NCBI GenBank assembly: GCA_016714605.1
Contig: JADKDL010000006.1
Coordinates: 62,001 to 126,000, forward strand
Length of the DNA: 64,000 nt
DNA from: Bacteroidales bacterium
GTDB taxonomy: Bacteria > Bacteroidota > Bacteroidia > Bacteroidales > UBA1715
Reading direction: 5' to 3'
Shown: in pieces, positions 37,682-47,817 of the stretch
Layout: each line of letters begins with the position of its first letter
How positions within the stretch are numbered: the first letter of the stretch is position 1
The notes under the pieces: generated by a model
Told to the model about the DNA's origin: nothing
The model's database searches: none
What the model saw: the letters and a program-made list of their open reading frames with translations, nothing else
Made by a program: the position numbers and the translations under genes

Positions 37682-37883
37682 CTTTCAATTCTAATACTTC
37701 TAAATTTGTCACAGAATAATCGGATAAAACATGATCCAATAAATCTTTTGAAATATCAGAACTACCAAGCAAAATAGTTCTAAAAATCTCAATTCTGTCA
37801 TCAGGTGTTAATTCACTTAATTTTTCATCATCTCTGAAAAATTCCATAAACTCTACCCTACTTATATTTTTATAATTATTCAT
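37668..37883 (-). CDS. Small protein upstream of the HNH gene
   Basis: 71 residues, acidic and helical (F-M-E-F-F-R-D-D-E-K-L, L-L-D-H-V-L). It overlaps the HNH gene by 14 bases, suggesting co-transcription. No domain is recognised; it could be a partner or inhibitor of the nuclease (speculative). Confidence 0.45.
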   Translation of the reverse strand: MNNYKNISRVEFMEFFRDDEKLSELTPDDRIEIFRTILLGSSDISKDLLDHVLSDYSVTNLEVLELKDGEK

Positions 37884-38289
37884 TTTTTTACTTAAAATAT
37901 TTCATTCCATTCAATGCTATTTCTATCACTACCAAACCGCTAAAATAATCATTCTTTTACTCTAAAAACTTGTTTTCCAATAAAAATTTAATCCCAATAT
38001 AATGCCTTACTTTATTAGTTTTTTTCAAATCGATATAGCTCTTATCTAGAAAACACATCATTTTTAATCTGTTTATACATCTCTTTTTCTGCACGTTATA
38101 AATTTGATATAAAATTACTCCTTTTTGAAACAGATATACCCTATCTGCTACTATTGTAAGTTGTAATTTTGAATTTAGGCATTTTTAACAGTATGCTTTA
38201 AAATAGGGAAACTTTTAAATAAAACAGTATTATAATTATTTAAATTCAATTTTCTTTTTATCTTTTTTCTTAAATAAAACATTAAAAAA
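37884..38289. other. Divergent AT-rich intergenic region
   Basis: 406 bases between the HNH operon and the pectate lyase gene. It is very AT-rich; I see no gene, RNA or clear repeat. Confidence 0.5.
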
Positions 38290-41052
38290 ATGAACAATTC
38301 TACTCACAAAAATTCATCAATACTGCTACGTATATGGCTCAGTATTATATTTGTATCAATGTTTTGGTCGCTTGCTTGGTCTCAGGGTCTCGACAAATGC
38401 GCTCCAGTAGGTTGGGCTACTCAAAACGGTGGTGTTACGGGCGGTGGCTCGGCTACTCCGGTTGTGGTAGATACGTATGACAAACTGAAAGCTGCTGTTA
38501 CCTCATCTACGGTGGCTGTGGTTCACGTGAGTGGTACTATCACTATTCCGGCGGGTGGCAGAATTTCTATTCAGGATGTGAATAACAAAACGATATTCGG
38601 ACTGCCGGGGGCTAAAATTGTTTCGGGAGATATGACTAAAGATGGCTCGGGAATTTTTTATATAAAACGTTGCAACAATTTGATTTTGCAAAATCTTAAC
38701 TTGGTTGGTCCGGGTGCTTATGATACCGATGGTTTTGACCTACTCTGCATAGACCTTTGCTCAAATTTCTGGGCAGACCACTGTGAGTTTCACGATGGTA
38801 TGGATGGAAATTTTGACATCAAAAATGCTTCTAACTATGTGTCGGTTACTTGGTGCAAATTCAGCTACGAAAAGGCTCCAAAACCCGATGGTCCGGGCGG
38901 TGCCGATGATCACCGTTACTCAAACCTTATTGGCTCATCAGACGGTGCTACGGGCGATGTCGATAAACTAAATGTTACTTTTGCATTCTGTTGGTGGGGT
39001 CAAGGCGTTAGGGAGCGTATGCCAAGAATGAGATTCGGTAAACTGCACATGCTCAATAACCTCTTCAACAGTACGGTGTCTAATCAGTGTATTCGTGCCG
39101 GATACAAAGCTGATGTCTTGGCTGAAGGTAACTATTTTGATAATCAAAAATTGCCTATAGATGAATATGAAAAAAATTATACTGCAATAAGGGGTGTGAA
39201 CAACTTTGGCGCATCAGATCTCATTAAAAATACTGCTTTTAAACCTCCTTATACTTATACCGTGGCTCTGGCTGCAAATATTCCCGATCAGGTAATGAAA
39301 TGCGCAGGTGCAACGCTGAGCGGATTTCAAAAATGTTCGGCTTGTAGTGGCGAGCAAAACGCTGCTCCGGTAGTAAACATTACTGCTCCGGCTAATAACA
39401 GCTTTTTAACTGCTCCGGCTTCTATCACTATCTCTGCCAATGCTACCGATAGCGATGGTTCAATAAGTAAAGTAGATTTCTACAATAATACAACGCTTCT
39501 AAACACCGACTATTCTAGTCCGTATTCTTACTCTTGGAGCAATGTGGCTGCCGGTGTTTATAAAATAACTGCCGTAGCTACCGATAATAAAGGGGCTACT
39601 ACAACATCTCAAATAATTACGGTAACGGTTGAATCAAACCAACCTAGTTTGTACGAACCTGCAAATAAAACTCAATCGGTAGTAATTGGTATGCCTATAG
39701 AACCTATTACGTTTACCTGGGGCGGCTCTGCAACGGGTGTAAATGTAACCGGGTTGCCAAGCGGATTGTCTTATAATTTGAACAATACGGCAAAAACGGT
39801 AACCATATCGGGTACTCCTACCAATACTGCTACTTACACGGTTACAACAGTTGGCGGAACTCCTGCCGTTTCTAAACAGGGTACTATTTCTACAAAAAAT
39901 GATGCTCTGCTCACAGCTAGCAACGAAGTTCAAACTATTGCTCCGTCAACTGCTATTAGTACAATGAAATTTGTTTGGTCTGGTGCTGCAACAAACGTGT
40001 CATATACGAGTTTGCCGAGCGGACTTTCTGCTGCAATAGATGTTGCTAATAAGACACTTACCATTACAGGAACACCTGCCAGCTCGGGTACGTTTACGGT
40101 AAGCACCATTGGCGGCGACAATATGATGAGCATTACGGCAAAGGTAACGATTAGCGAAACAGTGACTTTGGCAAACTGGTATCCGTTTCAGGAAAACCCT
40201 ATTAAGCTTTCTTTCGTGAGCTTCACCAATGCAAGTCTCAACACTTCGTTCGATGCTTCTGCATACACCAGTGCCGAGTGTACCAATGGTGCTGTAACCT
40301 TGACTAAAGCCACCGGAATATTGACTTTGAAATTTGCTTCATTGGTTTCTCTAAAAATAAGAATGTGCGCTACAGGTGGTAGAATACTTACGGTAACGTA
40401 TGGTCCTACTGGTACAGAAAATACATGGACATCAGGTACATATACAAGCGGTGGGCGCGAACTCGATTTAGTTTCCCTTATACCTGCTTTGGCTTCTGAT
40501 CAAGATATAGTGATAAACATAATTAATAGTCGTGCAGATGGTGGTAATTTAAATATAACCGATCTTTATGCAGTGGGTGCAGCAGCTCAAATTCAAATAC
40601 CTGATGTAACTCAAACAATTCAGCTTACAAGTGGTTGGAATTTAATTTCTATCAATGTACACCCTACAGACAGCAGCATAAGCAAACTCTTTGCAAATGC
40701 CGATGTTGCAATCATTAAAAATCCTACACAATACTGGAAAAAAGGTAACACTGAACTATTCAACAGTTTAAAAACAATAGTTTCGGGAGAGGGATATATG
40801 GTTTACATGAATTCTGCTGCAACCATTACCATTACCGGACGCGCAAACACAACAAAAACCATTTCGCAACATTCTGCGGGTTGGCATTTAATTGGTTGTC
40901 CGTTTCAAACCAAAGAATTATTCTCAACCCATTTTAATACAAGTAATTGTGAAATTATAAAATCTGCAGATGGGTTTTGGCAACCGCAGGGTTCTACCAA
41001 TAGCATAGAAGAATTTGTGCCGGGAGAGGCGTATTATGTATTATTTAAATAA
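38290..41052 (+). CDS. Secreted pectate lyase (PL1) with Ig-like domains and a duplicated GW module at the C-terminus
   Basis: The 920-residue protein has a signal peptide (about residues 14-31) and a PL1 parallel beta-helix at about 50-345. The catalytic-site signatures are visible: W-A-D-H-C-E-F, P-D-G-P-G-G-A-D-D-H-R-Y and W-W-G-Q-G-V-R-E-R-M-P-R-M-R-F-G. A bacterial Ig domain (VDFYNNTTLLNTDYSSPYSY) follows near 360-450, then beta-rich linkers. The last 145 residues (L-T-S-G-W-N-L-I-S-I to P-G-E-A-Y-Y-V) form a module with an internal duplication that recurs at the end of the DUF2271 protein. PL1 enzymes cleave homogalacturonan by beta-elimination with Ca2+. No SusCD pair is adjacent. Confidence 0.9.
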   Translation: MNNSTHKNSSILLRIWLSIIFVSMFWSLAWSQGLDKCAPVGWATQNGGVTGGGSATPVVVDTYDKLKAAVTSSTVAVVHVSGTITIPAGGRISIQDVNNKTIFGLPGAKIVSGDMTKDGSGIFYIKRCNNLILQNLNLVGPGAYDTDGFDLLCIDLCSNFWADHCEFHDGMDGNFDIKNASNYVSVTWCKFSYEKAPKPDGPGGADDHRYSNLIGSSDGATGDVDKLNVTFAFCWWGQGVRERMPRMRFGKLHMLNNLFNSTVSNQCIRAGYKADVLAEGNYFDNQKLPIDEYEKNYTAIRGVNNFGASDLIKNTAFKPPYTYTVALAANIPDQVMKCAGATLSGFQKCSACSGEQNAAPVVNITAPANNSFLTAPASITISANATDSDGSISKVDFYNNTTLLNTDYSSPYSYSWSNVAAGVYKITAVATDNKGATTTSQIITVTVESNQPSLYEPANKTQSVVIGMPIEPITFTWGGSATGVNVTGLPSGLSYNLNNTAKTVTISGTPTNTATYTVTTVGGTPAVSKQGTISTKNDALLTASNEVQTIAPSTAISTMKFVWSGAATNVSYTSLPSGLSAAIDVANKTLTITGTPASSGTFTVSTIGGDNMMSITAKVTISETVTLANWYPFQENPIKLSFVSFTNASLNTSFDASAYTSAECTNGAVTLTKATGILTLKFASLVSLKIRMCATGGRILTVTYGPTGTENTWTSGTYTSGGRELDLVSLIPALASDQDIVINIINSRADGGNLNITDLYAVGAAAQIQIPDVTQTIQLTSGWNLISINVHPTDSSISKLFANADVAIIKNPTQYWKKGNTELFNSLKTIVSGEGYMVYMNSAATITITGRANTTKTISQHSAGWHLIGCPFQTKELFSTHFNTSNCEIIKSADGFWQPQGSTNSIEEFVPGEAYYVLFK

Positions 41053-41081
41053 GTTTTAAACTGGTGTAATTGCTTGTTTTA

Positions 41082-41118
41082 AAGAGTATTTTGTATGAAC
41101 TGCAAAATACTCTTTTTA
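41082..41118 (+). terminator. Terminator of the pectate lyase gene
   Basis: A stem AAAGAGTATTTTG/CAAAATACTCTTT with a 9-base loop and T5, 30 bases after the stop. Confidence 0.85.
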
Positions 41119-41312
41119 ATATTTACAAATGCTATTTGAATAATAGATAAACAATTGTTTGAATTAGAAAAAGTATTGTTAATGTATTTAAAATAAGGTA
41201 ATAAGGTTTATTTGTGAGTTCGATTTATCTTACACTGAGAAAAAAAAGAATAAGGTTTTTACATAAAGACCCACGGATCAAACCTTAGTAGAAAATAGAA
41301 TATTTTTTTTCG

Positions 41313-41344
41313 AACCTTATTATTGATTAGAATAAGGTTTTTTA
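41313..41344 (+). terminator. Second hairpin, terminator-like
   Basis: AACCTTATT pairs perfectly with AATAAGGTT across 9 bases, followed by T5. Confidence 0.6.
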
Positions 41345-41389
41345 TAGTATTGAATATCAAGCACTTTCCTTACAAAATCAATATTTCAG

Positions 41390-41413
41390 ATTAACACATT
41401 TTCAAATTATTTA
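41390..41413 (+). promoter_or_regulatory. Conserved 24-base leader element, copy 2
   Basis: Identical over all 24 bases to 22614-22637 and also exactly 3 bases from the ATG. It begins ATTAACACATTTTC. Confidence 0.55.
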
Positions 41414-41416
41414 CCA

Positions 41417-44400
41417 ATGAATATATTCCGATTATTAGTAGTGAGCTTGTTTATAAGTACTAAAATACTTGCACAAGTTACCGTTATTAGTCCGTTCACT
41501 GAGCGTAAAGTTTGGGATGGTCCTTATGAAATAAAAATGGTAGCAGCACCTGCTATTGAGTCGGCTTATGTAAATCCGCAAGCAGCAACGCAACACAAAG
41601 TTCAGGTAGACAGCATAATAAGTTGCGCAACAATTATGCACACAGGCAACTTGATAGACCACAACAATCAATATCAGGGCTGGCCTCCAAACGAAGTAAA
41701 CATTCCGCTCTCCACTATATTGTGCCCTGAGGGAAACACACCATGCCCCGAAGCTTATCAAATAACGACAAGTAGCACCTGTCCGGAGGGTAAATTTAAT
41801 AGCATACTGTATGAAAAGAAAATGGTTTATTTGGCTTATGCCGATTATGATACCGACCTGTCGACCTTTTCCTCATCGAGAGCTTCATTTAACACAAGCG
41901 GCTGCAATGTGCAAATAGAAGAGGCATATCTCTACTGGTTTGGTCAAAGACCTCAATCGAGCGACCCAGACCTAACTATAGCCAGTCCTACAGCCAGTTA
42001 CAACGGCTCTCCCGACGTGGCAAGAGTAAATCCGGCAAGCTTTAAAACCGTTAAGTTCAAATCTCCGGGCGAAGTAAATTATACAAACATAACAGCATTA
42101 AATACTTACGATGCCGGAAACAATAATAAATATGTGTGTATTGCAAATGTAACTGCACAAATAAAAGGCAAGGGACAGGGTGATATTTGGGTAGGAAATG
42201 TGCAATCATACCTTGGCAGAAGCAGCGGTGGCTCTTATGCAGGCTGGGCATTGGTAATTATTTACTCATCGCCCGATGCTGCTCCTAGACGAATTTCTTT
42301 ATGGGATGGCCTCATAGACCTTGACAAAGAGGCCTCTAGTGCTATTACACTTACCGGATTGGTTACACCTTCTACAAACGATTTCAAATCGTACATTGGT
42401 TACGCTTGCCTCGACGGTGAAAATTTTGCCACACGTGTCGATAATCCTGAATTCCTAGAGTTTAAAACCAACAACGGTGGAGCAAACATAGCTATAAATC
42501 CATTCCTTGACAGACCTTACCCTGCATTTTCATCAAAAGGTTTACCTGCAAATGCTTCAGGTTCTGATGCTGTTGATGCCTGTAAAATACCCGATTTCAC
42601 CAAACAAGCCCTGCTTTACGACGGCATTTCGAGTTCGCATATAACCTCATACAACGAAATTACCAATACCAATGGAAATGAAATAGATAGAACACCTTCA
42701 TGCACCAACACTATAGGTATAGATGTTCACCACCTTCTCTTACCCGATAATGCAATAGCTACCGGAGCAACACAAGCTAGTCTTAAATTCTATGCAGGCG
42801 AACAAGGCGGTACTTCTCCCTTTCTAGCTTATATAGCAATAGAAACATTACAACCAAAACTTGAACTGAGCAAAACAGCAAATACGAGTGCTGCATCGCT
42901 CGAAGAGATTGTAAACTACAAACTTACCGTTAAAAATACAGGCGGCTTGGCCTCTCTGGGTGGAACTGCCGACTATCTTATTGATACTCTTGATAGTGGT
43001 GTGAGTTATGTACCTAATTCATCAAATATTTCTGGTACAATAGTATCATCGGGATTACCGCAGATACTGAAAATCCCACTTCCTAAAATATCGGTCGACG
43101 ACTCTCTGAACATCTCTTTTGATGTGAAAATTAAGGATATATCATTCAACGATTTATGGTTTAATCAGTGCAAAAGAGAAATCATAAATGTGGCTTGGTC
43201 GCAATATATGACCTCTGATGGTAGAATTTTTAAAAATGCGAGCAATGCTACCGATTGCGACTTTGGTACTGCAACGAGAATTAAAATAGTTGACGAGTCA
43301 TTAGGAGTAAAAAGCAAAATTACTATTGGTCCTATAGACCTTTCTACCTATTCTGAATATACTATCATACCCCATCTAAAGCAAGAACTCATAAATTATG
43401 GAGTAGCTATTTCTATAATAGACGAATTTGATTTGTTCTATTACCCAAGTTTTAAAGGTATTAGAAATGCCGATATGTTTGATATTACCCTTGCCGAACA
43501 ACGGTTTCTTGCAGTAAGAACCATAGGTGCATTGGGTCAATGTGAAGAAACCTATGAAATAATTTATGTTCTAAATTCAGACCCTGAATTTGTGAAAGAC
43601 TCTACAAATGTTACCTGCTATGGCTATATAGACGGAAGCATTGGCATAAATGCTATTTTTAAGGCTCAGGGTGCGTCCATTGCATATTCCTTGTACAAAG
43701 GAAGTGTAACTAACGAGTCGGAAATTGCTCAGGCTACCTTGCTACAAGAACAAGCGTTATCCACAAAAACCGATTTTACCGCTACTAATCTACCCTTCGG
43801 AAGCTATACTTTGGTTGCAAAAAATACTGCCGGAAAATTATATTTTATTCATTACAATATTGATCAACCTACTGAAATTGTAACCACAATAGTAGGAACT
43901 TCTGTTTGCTCAGGCGATAACACCGAACTAAAAATAGCAACTATTTCGGGTGGTCCAAATGAGGGGGATTATAGCTTTGTTTGGCAAAAGTCTACCGATG
44001 CAATTGCTTGGCAAACACTTACCCAAACAACTGAAAACATTAATCCGGTAATTACCGAAAACAGTTATTTCAGACTGCTGGTAAACAAAAAAAACTGTGT
44101 CGACACTGCTCAAACAAACATTATTGCAAAACCACTTCCAAAATTTTCAATTGGTAATGATACAAGTATTTGTGCAAACCAAACGCTTCAACTTCAAGCT
44201 ATTGACAATATGGATTCATACATTTGGAGTAATGGAAACACAACCCGAGAAACCATAGCAAATGTTTCAGGCACATATTCGGTAACGGTAAGTCTTGATG
44301 GCTGCCAGTATGCTGATACGGTTGAAGTAACAATTAAACCAATGCCTACTCTTGCTCTAGATAGCCTAGCAGCATTCTGCAATAAAGGTGAAATTTCAGC

Positions 44401-47400
44401 CATCTCAGATGCCGACCACTTTCTTTGGAATAATGCTGTAAATACAAGTAGTATAACCGTAAATAAATCGGGTAAATATATTGTAACCGTAACCAAAGAT
44501 GGCTGTTCAGCAACAGATAGTATAATGGTAACCGTTTACTATACTCCTGAATTTTCAATTGGCAATGATACCAGTATTTGCAATGGTTCAAGCCTAATTC
44601 TCAATGCTTTTTCGGGTGCTGATACCTATCTGTGGAATACCGGAGAAACAACTCAAGAAATTGAAGTTTCTCAATCTGGCATTTACACCGTAAGTATAAG
44701 TTTAGGAACATGCAATACTACTGCAACTCGCAAAATAAGCATTAATTCAACACCAGATATAGAGATAAGCGGCATATTCTCTGTTTGTCCTGGAGAAAGT
44801 ACAACTCTCACTGCATCAGGAGCAGAGCAATACCTCTGGCAATCGGGCGAAACCGAAGCAAGTATTACCATACAGCCAAATAAAGATACGATTTATACCC
44901 TTACGGGATTTCAAAACGGTTGTAGAGCAATCTCTTCAGCAACTATCATTGTAAAACCTTTGCCTATAGTAAATGCATCGGCAAATCATACTATTTGCTA
45001 TGGAGAATCTACTACCATCAGCGTAAGCGGAAATGCGCAACAGTGGCTTTGGAGCAGTAATTTGGGAACTACTGCTACCGTTTCTGTAGCACCTATTGCA
45101 ACCACAAGCTATTATGTAACGGGTACGCTAAATAATTGCACTGCAACCGATTCAGTAAAAATATCGGTAAATCCGCAAATAATTATAAGTCCGGGCGCAG
45201 ATACTAGCATTTGTCTAGGAAGTACAATACTGCTTCAGTCCGACGGGAATGCTATTCAATACCAATGGGATAACGGACTCGGCATAGGAGCTTCTCACCA
45301 GATAACACCTTTGCAAACAACCAAATATGCAGTGACCGCAGTTTATAACGGCTGCACCGTGACCGATGAAATTCTAGTTACCGTAAACAATCTGCCCACC
45401 GTTGCTGCCCTTGCATCAAAAACAGAACTCTGCATTGGCGACAGTTCGCTCTTGTCTGCAACAGGAGCAGTAAGTTACTTGTGGAGCAACCTAGAGACAA
45501 CAAATCACTACATAAATCCCAATCAAACACAAACATATTGGGTAACCGGAACCGACATAAACTCATGTAGTAATACTGCTGAAATTGAGATAATTGTACA
45601 TGAATTGCCACAGCCACAAATAGAGAAAAACATAGTAAATAATTCAGCTTGCATTGGCGATACTGTTAGCCTTTGGGTATCTAACTATCAATCATACTTA
45701 TGGAGCACTAACCAAACCTCATCGAGCATAGAAATAAACCAGATTGGCACACAAACTTTTTGGGTAAATGTGTCCGATGAAAACGCTTGTAAAAACAGCG
45801 ATACTATTACCATTACAATCTATGATAATCCAAAACTAGATTTAGGAAACGATACCCTTTTGTGCATCAATGAAACATGGGAAAAAGATATTTACTTGCA
45901 GGGAGCAACCTATCTTTGGAGCAACAACAGTACTTCATCTATGTATGTAGTGAAACCTGCCGGAGGTATTGTGTGGGCTGAGGTTAGTTTGAATGGTTGT
46001 ACTACCAGAGACTCGGTAGAGATACTGTTTACAGAATTACCTAACTACGAAATTTTGGGCGATACTATTATATATCAGGGCGATACAACTTGGTTTAAAG
46101 TTAGTAAAACGTTTGCTAGTTACCTATGGAATACAAAAGAACACCAGCAGATGATACGTGCGGTGGCATCGGTTATTGCACCTGCACAGGTAAACTACTG
46201 GGTAATGGTAACAGATGAATATTCATGTAAAAAGGCAGATACAGTAAAACTTACTGTTATTGAACCTCTACAACTGAGCTTAAATAATGTAGCTTTTTGT
46301 TCGGGTTCATCAGCAGAACTTATTGCAAATGCGGGATTCGATACCTATGAATGGTCTGACGGATCAATTAAAAAATCTATCACGGTTAAAGAAGAAGGCA
46401 TTTATGTAATAAAAGCACATAAATATTACCCTCCTCTTACACTTATAGATACGGTGCGAGTTAGGGTACACTCGCTTCCGGAATTTGATTTAGGAAACAA
46501 TATTACCATTTGTAAAGGAGAAAGTGTGAGTCTATCGATTCAAAATCAGAACTATAGCTATTTATGGAATAATGGACAAACGGGCAACGCCATAGAAGTA
46601 ACCCAAACAGGAAACTACATACTCACAATAACAACGGATCAACAATGTAGCTATACCGATGCCGTTCAGGTATTAGTAAAACCACTACCGAACGCACCAA
46701 TTTCAGCCAATTATGTATTTTGTAGAGGTACTGGCTTACAAACGGTAGAGGTAGAGGGTTTTAACCTGAGTTGGTATATAGACAATCAGACAGCTCCCAT
46801 ACATCAAGGAAATACGATTTCTAACCTTACCGACTCCGAAAAAACACTAAACTACCAAGTAACTCAAAATATAGATGGCTGCCAAAGTACTGCATCGCCA
46901 ATAAGCATAAAAATAGTAGAGCCTGTTGGTAATATCTCAATTATTGGCGATTCCTTGTTCTGTATTCCACAAATAAACGCTCCATTCTTGGTAAATACCG
47001 CATTTGAAAAAATAGAATGGAATATAACCGGAGGACATATATATTACACCACAAAAAAAGAAAATGAAGCAAACGAAAAGCTTATATATGTTGATTTCTC
47101 GACCGAAGGAATAGATACAATTTATGTTTGGGGTACCGATATAAATGGCTGCCGACAGACCGATTCATTGTTTGTATATCTGGGCAATAAACCCAAAGCC
47201 AACTTCACTGCCGAGGTTCATTCATCATCAGGGAAGGTTAGTATTATCAACGAATCTGAAGCTTTTGTAATGCCCGAATCTGGTGAAATTGCCACAAACA
47301 ATTCATTCTGGAAATTCGGACAATCTACTGATGAATCAGCTATTCTAAATAACAAACAGGAATTCAGTTATGATTACAAATATGGTAATTATACAATACA

Positions 47401-47758
47401 ATTGAAAATAACAAACCAATTTGGTTGTGCCGATTCTATTTCGAAATCTATATTTGTAGATGCATTTTATAGTTTTTATGCTCCAAATGCTCTTTCGCCA
47501 AATAATGCGACCGAGTTGGTGCGAATTTTTAAACCTACGGGAACAAATATACAGGAGTTTAACATTTCGGTATACGACAAATGGGGCAATCTAATTTGGT
47601 ATTCTGATAAGCTACACAATGGCGCTCCGGCAGAAAGTTGGGATGCCACATACAACGGAAAATCTATTCAGGCAGGCAGCTATATTTGGAAAGCAGAAGG
47701 TGTATTTATAAACGGAGAAACATTTAGCCAATTTGGTAATGTGATGATTATTAAGTGA
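41417..47758 (+). CDS. Giant surface protein with Ig-like repeats and T9SS type B sorting domain
   Basis: The uninterrupted 2,113-residue protein has a signal peptide (1-19). A jelly-roll-like N-terminal region with A-G-W-A-L-V-I-I-Y (DUF3344-like, about residue 275) comes next. A DUF11-type repeat follows near 480-570 (LELSKTANTSAASLEEIVNY). More than ten Ig-like repeats then carry the motif S-I-G-N-D-T-S-I-C and Y-L-W-S/N. The last 90 residues are a type B CTD: P-N-A-L-S-P-N-N, I-S-V-Y-D-K-W-G-N-L-I-W-Y-S. It is a probable adhesin exported by T9SS. The DTSIC Cys repeats could be disulfide-bonded. Confidence 0.9.
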   Translation: MNIFRLLVVSLFISTKILAQVTVISPFTERKVWDGPYEIKMVAAPAIESAYVNPQAATQHKVQVDSIISCATIMHTGNLIDHNNQYQGWPPNEVNIPLSTILCPEGNTPCPEAYQITTSSTCPEGKFNSILYEKKMVYLAYADYDTDLSTFSSSRASFNTSGCNVQIEEAYLYWFGQRPQSSDPDLTIASPTASYNGSPDVARVNPASFKTVKFKSPGEVNYTNITALNTYDAGNNNKYVCIANVTAQIKGKGQGDIWVGNVQSYLGRSSGGSYAGWALVIIYSSPDAAPRRISLWDGLIDLDKEASSAITLTGLVTPSTNDFKSYIGYACLDGENFATRVDNPEFLEFKTNNGGANIAINPFLDRPYPAFSSKGLPANASGSDAVDACKIPDFTKQALLYDGISSSHITSYNEITNTNGNEIDRTPSCTNTIGIDVHHLLLPDNAIATGATQASLKFYAGEQGGTSPFLAYIAIETLQPKLELSKTANTSAASLEEIVNYKLTVKNTGGLASLGGTADYLIDTLDSGVSYVPNSSNISGTIVSSGLPQILKIPLPKISVDDSLNISFDVKIKDISFNDLWFNQCKREIINVAWSQYMTSDGRIFKNASNATDCDFGTATRIKIVDESLGVKSKITIGPIDLSTYSEYTIIPHLKQELINYGVAISIIDEFDLFYYPSFKGIRNADMFDITLAEQRFLAVRTIGALGQCEETYEIIYVLNSDPEFVKDSTNVTCYGYIDGSIGINAIFKAQGASIAYSLYKGSVTNESEIAQATLLQEQALSTKTDFTATNLPFGSYTLVAKNTAGKLYFIHYNIDQPTEIVTTIVGTSVCSGDNTELKIATISGGPNEGDYSFVWQKSTDAIAWQTLTQTTENINPVITENSYFRLLVNKKNCVDTAQTNIIAKPLPKFSIGNDTSICANQTLQLQAIDNMDSYIWSNGNTTRETIANVSGTYSVTVSLDGCQYADTVEVTIKPMPTLALDSLAAFCNKGEISAISDADHFLWNNAVNTSSITVNKSGKYIVTVTKDGCSATDSIMVTVYYTPEFSIGNDTSICNGSSLILNAFSGADTYLWNTGETTQEIEVSQSGIYTVSISLGTCNTTATRKISINSTPDIEISGIFSVCPGESTTLTASGAEQYLWQSGETEASITIQPNKDTIYTLTGFQNGCRAISSATIIVKPLPIVNASANHTICYGESTTISVSGNAQQWLWSSNLGTTATVSVAPIATTSYYVTGTLNNCTATDSVKISVNPQIIISPGADTSICLGSTILLQSDGNAIQYQWDNGLGIGASHQITPLQTTKYAVTAVYNGCTVTDEILVTVNNLPTVAALASKTELCIGDSSLLSATGAVSYLWSNLETTNHYINPNQTQTYWVTGTDINSCSNTAEIEIIVHELPQPQIEKNIVNNSACIGDTVSLWVSNYQSYLWSTNQTSSSIEINQIGTQTFWVNVSDENACKNSDTITITIYDNPKLDLGNDTLLCINETWEKDIYLQGATYLWSNNSTSSMYVVKPAGGIVWAEVSLNGCTTRDSVEILFTELPNYEILGDTIIYQGDTTWFKVSKTFASYLWNTKEHQQMIRAVASVIAPAQVNYWVMVTDEYSCKKADTVKLTVIEPLQLSLNNVAFCSGSSAELIANAGFDTYEWSDGSIKKSITVKEEGIYVIKAHKYYPPLTLIDTVRVRVHSLPEFDLGNNITICKGESVSLSIQNQNYSYLWNNGQTGNAIEVTQTGNYILTITTDQQCSYTDAVQVLVKPLPNAPISANYVFCRGTGLQTVEVEGFNLSWYIDNQTAPIHQGNTISNLTDSEKTLNYQVTQNIDGCQSTASPISIKIVEPVGNISIIGDSLFCIPQINAPFLVNTAFEKIEWNITGGHIYYTTKKENEANEKLIYVDFSTEGIDTIYVWGTDINGCRQTDSLFVYLGNKPKANFTAEVHSSSGKVSIINESEAFVMPESGEIATNNSFWKFGQSTDESAILNNKQEFSYDYKYGNYTIQLKITNQFGCADSISKSIFVDAFYSFYAPNALSPNNATELVRIFKPTGTNIQEFNISVYDKWGNLIWYSDKLHNGAPAESWDATYNGKSIQAGSYIWKAEGVFINGETFSQFGNVMIIK

Positions 47759-47765
47759 TTTATTT

Positions 47766-47798
47766 ACAGACGGGGTGACTTTGAGTCACCCCGTCTGT
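47766..47798. terminator. Bidirectional hairpin between convergent genes
   Basis: A perfect 15-bp GC-rich stem (ACAGACGGGGTGACT and complement) with a TTG loop, between the convergent surface-protein and OmpA-type genes. Confidence 0.85.
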
Positions 47799-47817
47799 AT
47801 CCCTAAAATAAAAAAAT

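Larger units (their letters stand above)
41053..41416. other. Intergenic region between pectate lyase and surface protein genes
   Basis: 364 bases with two terminators (41082-41118, 41313-41344), repeated AATAAGGTTT words and the leader element at 41390-41413. Confidence 0.6.

Noticed and set aside
41417..47758. Frameshifts in the second giant surface protein
   Set aside because: The reading frame is open across all 2,113 codons, unlike the first giant gene.
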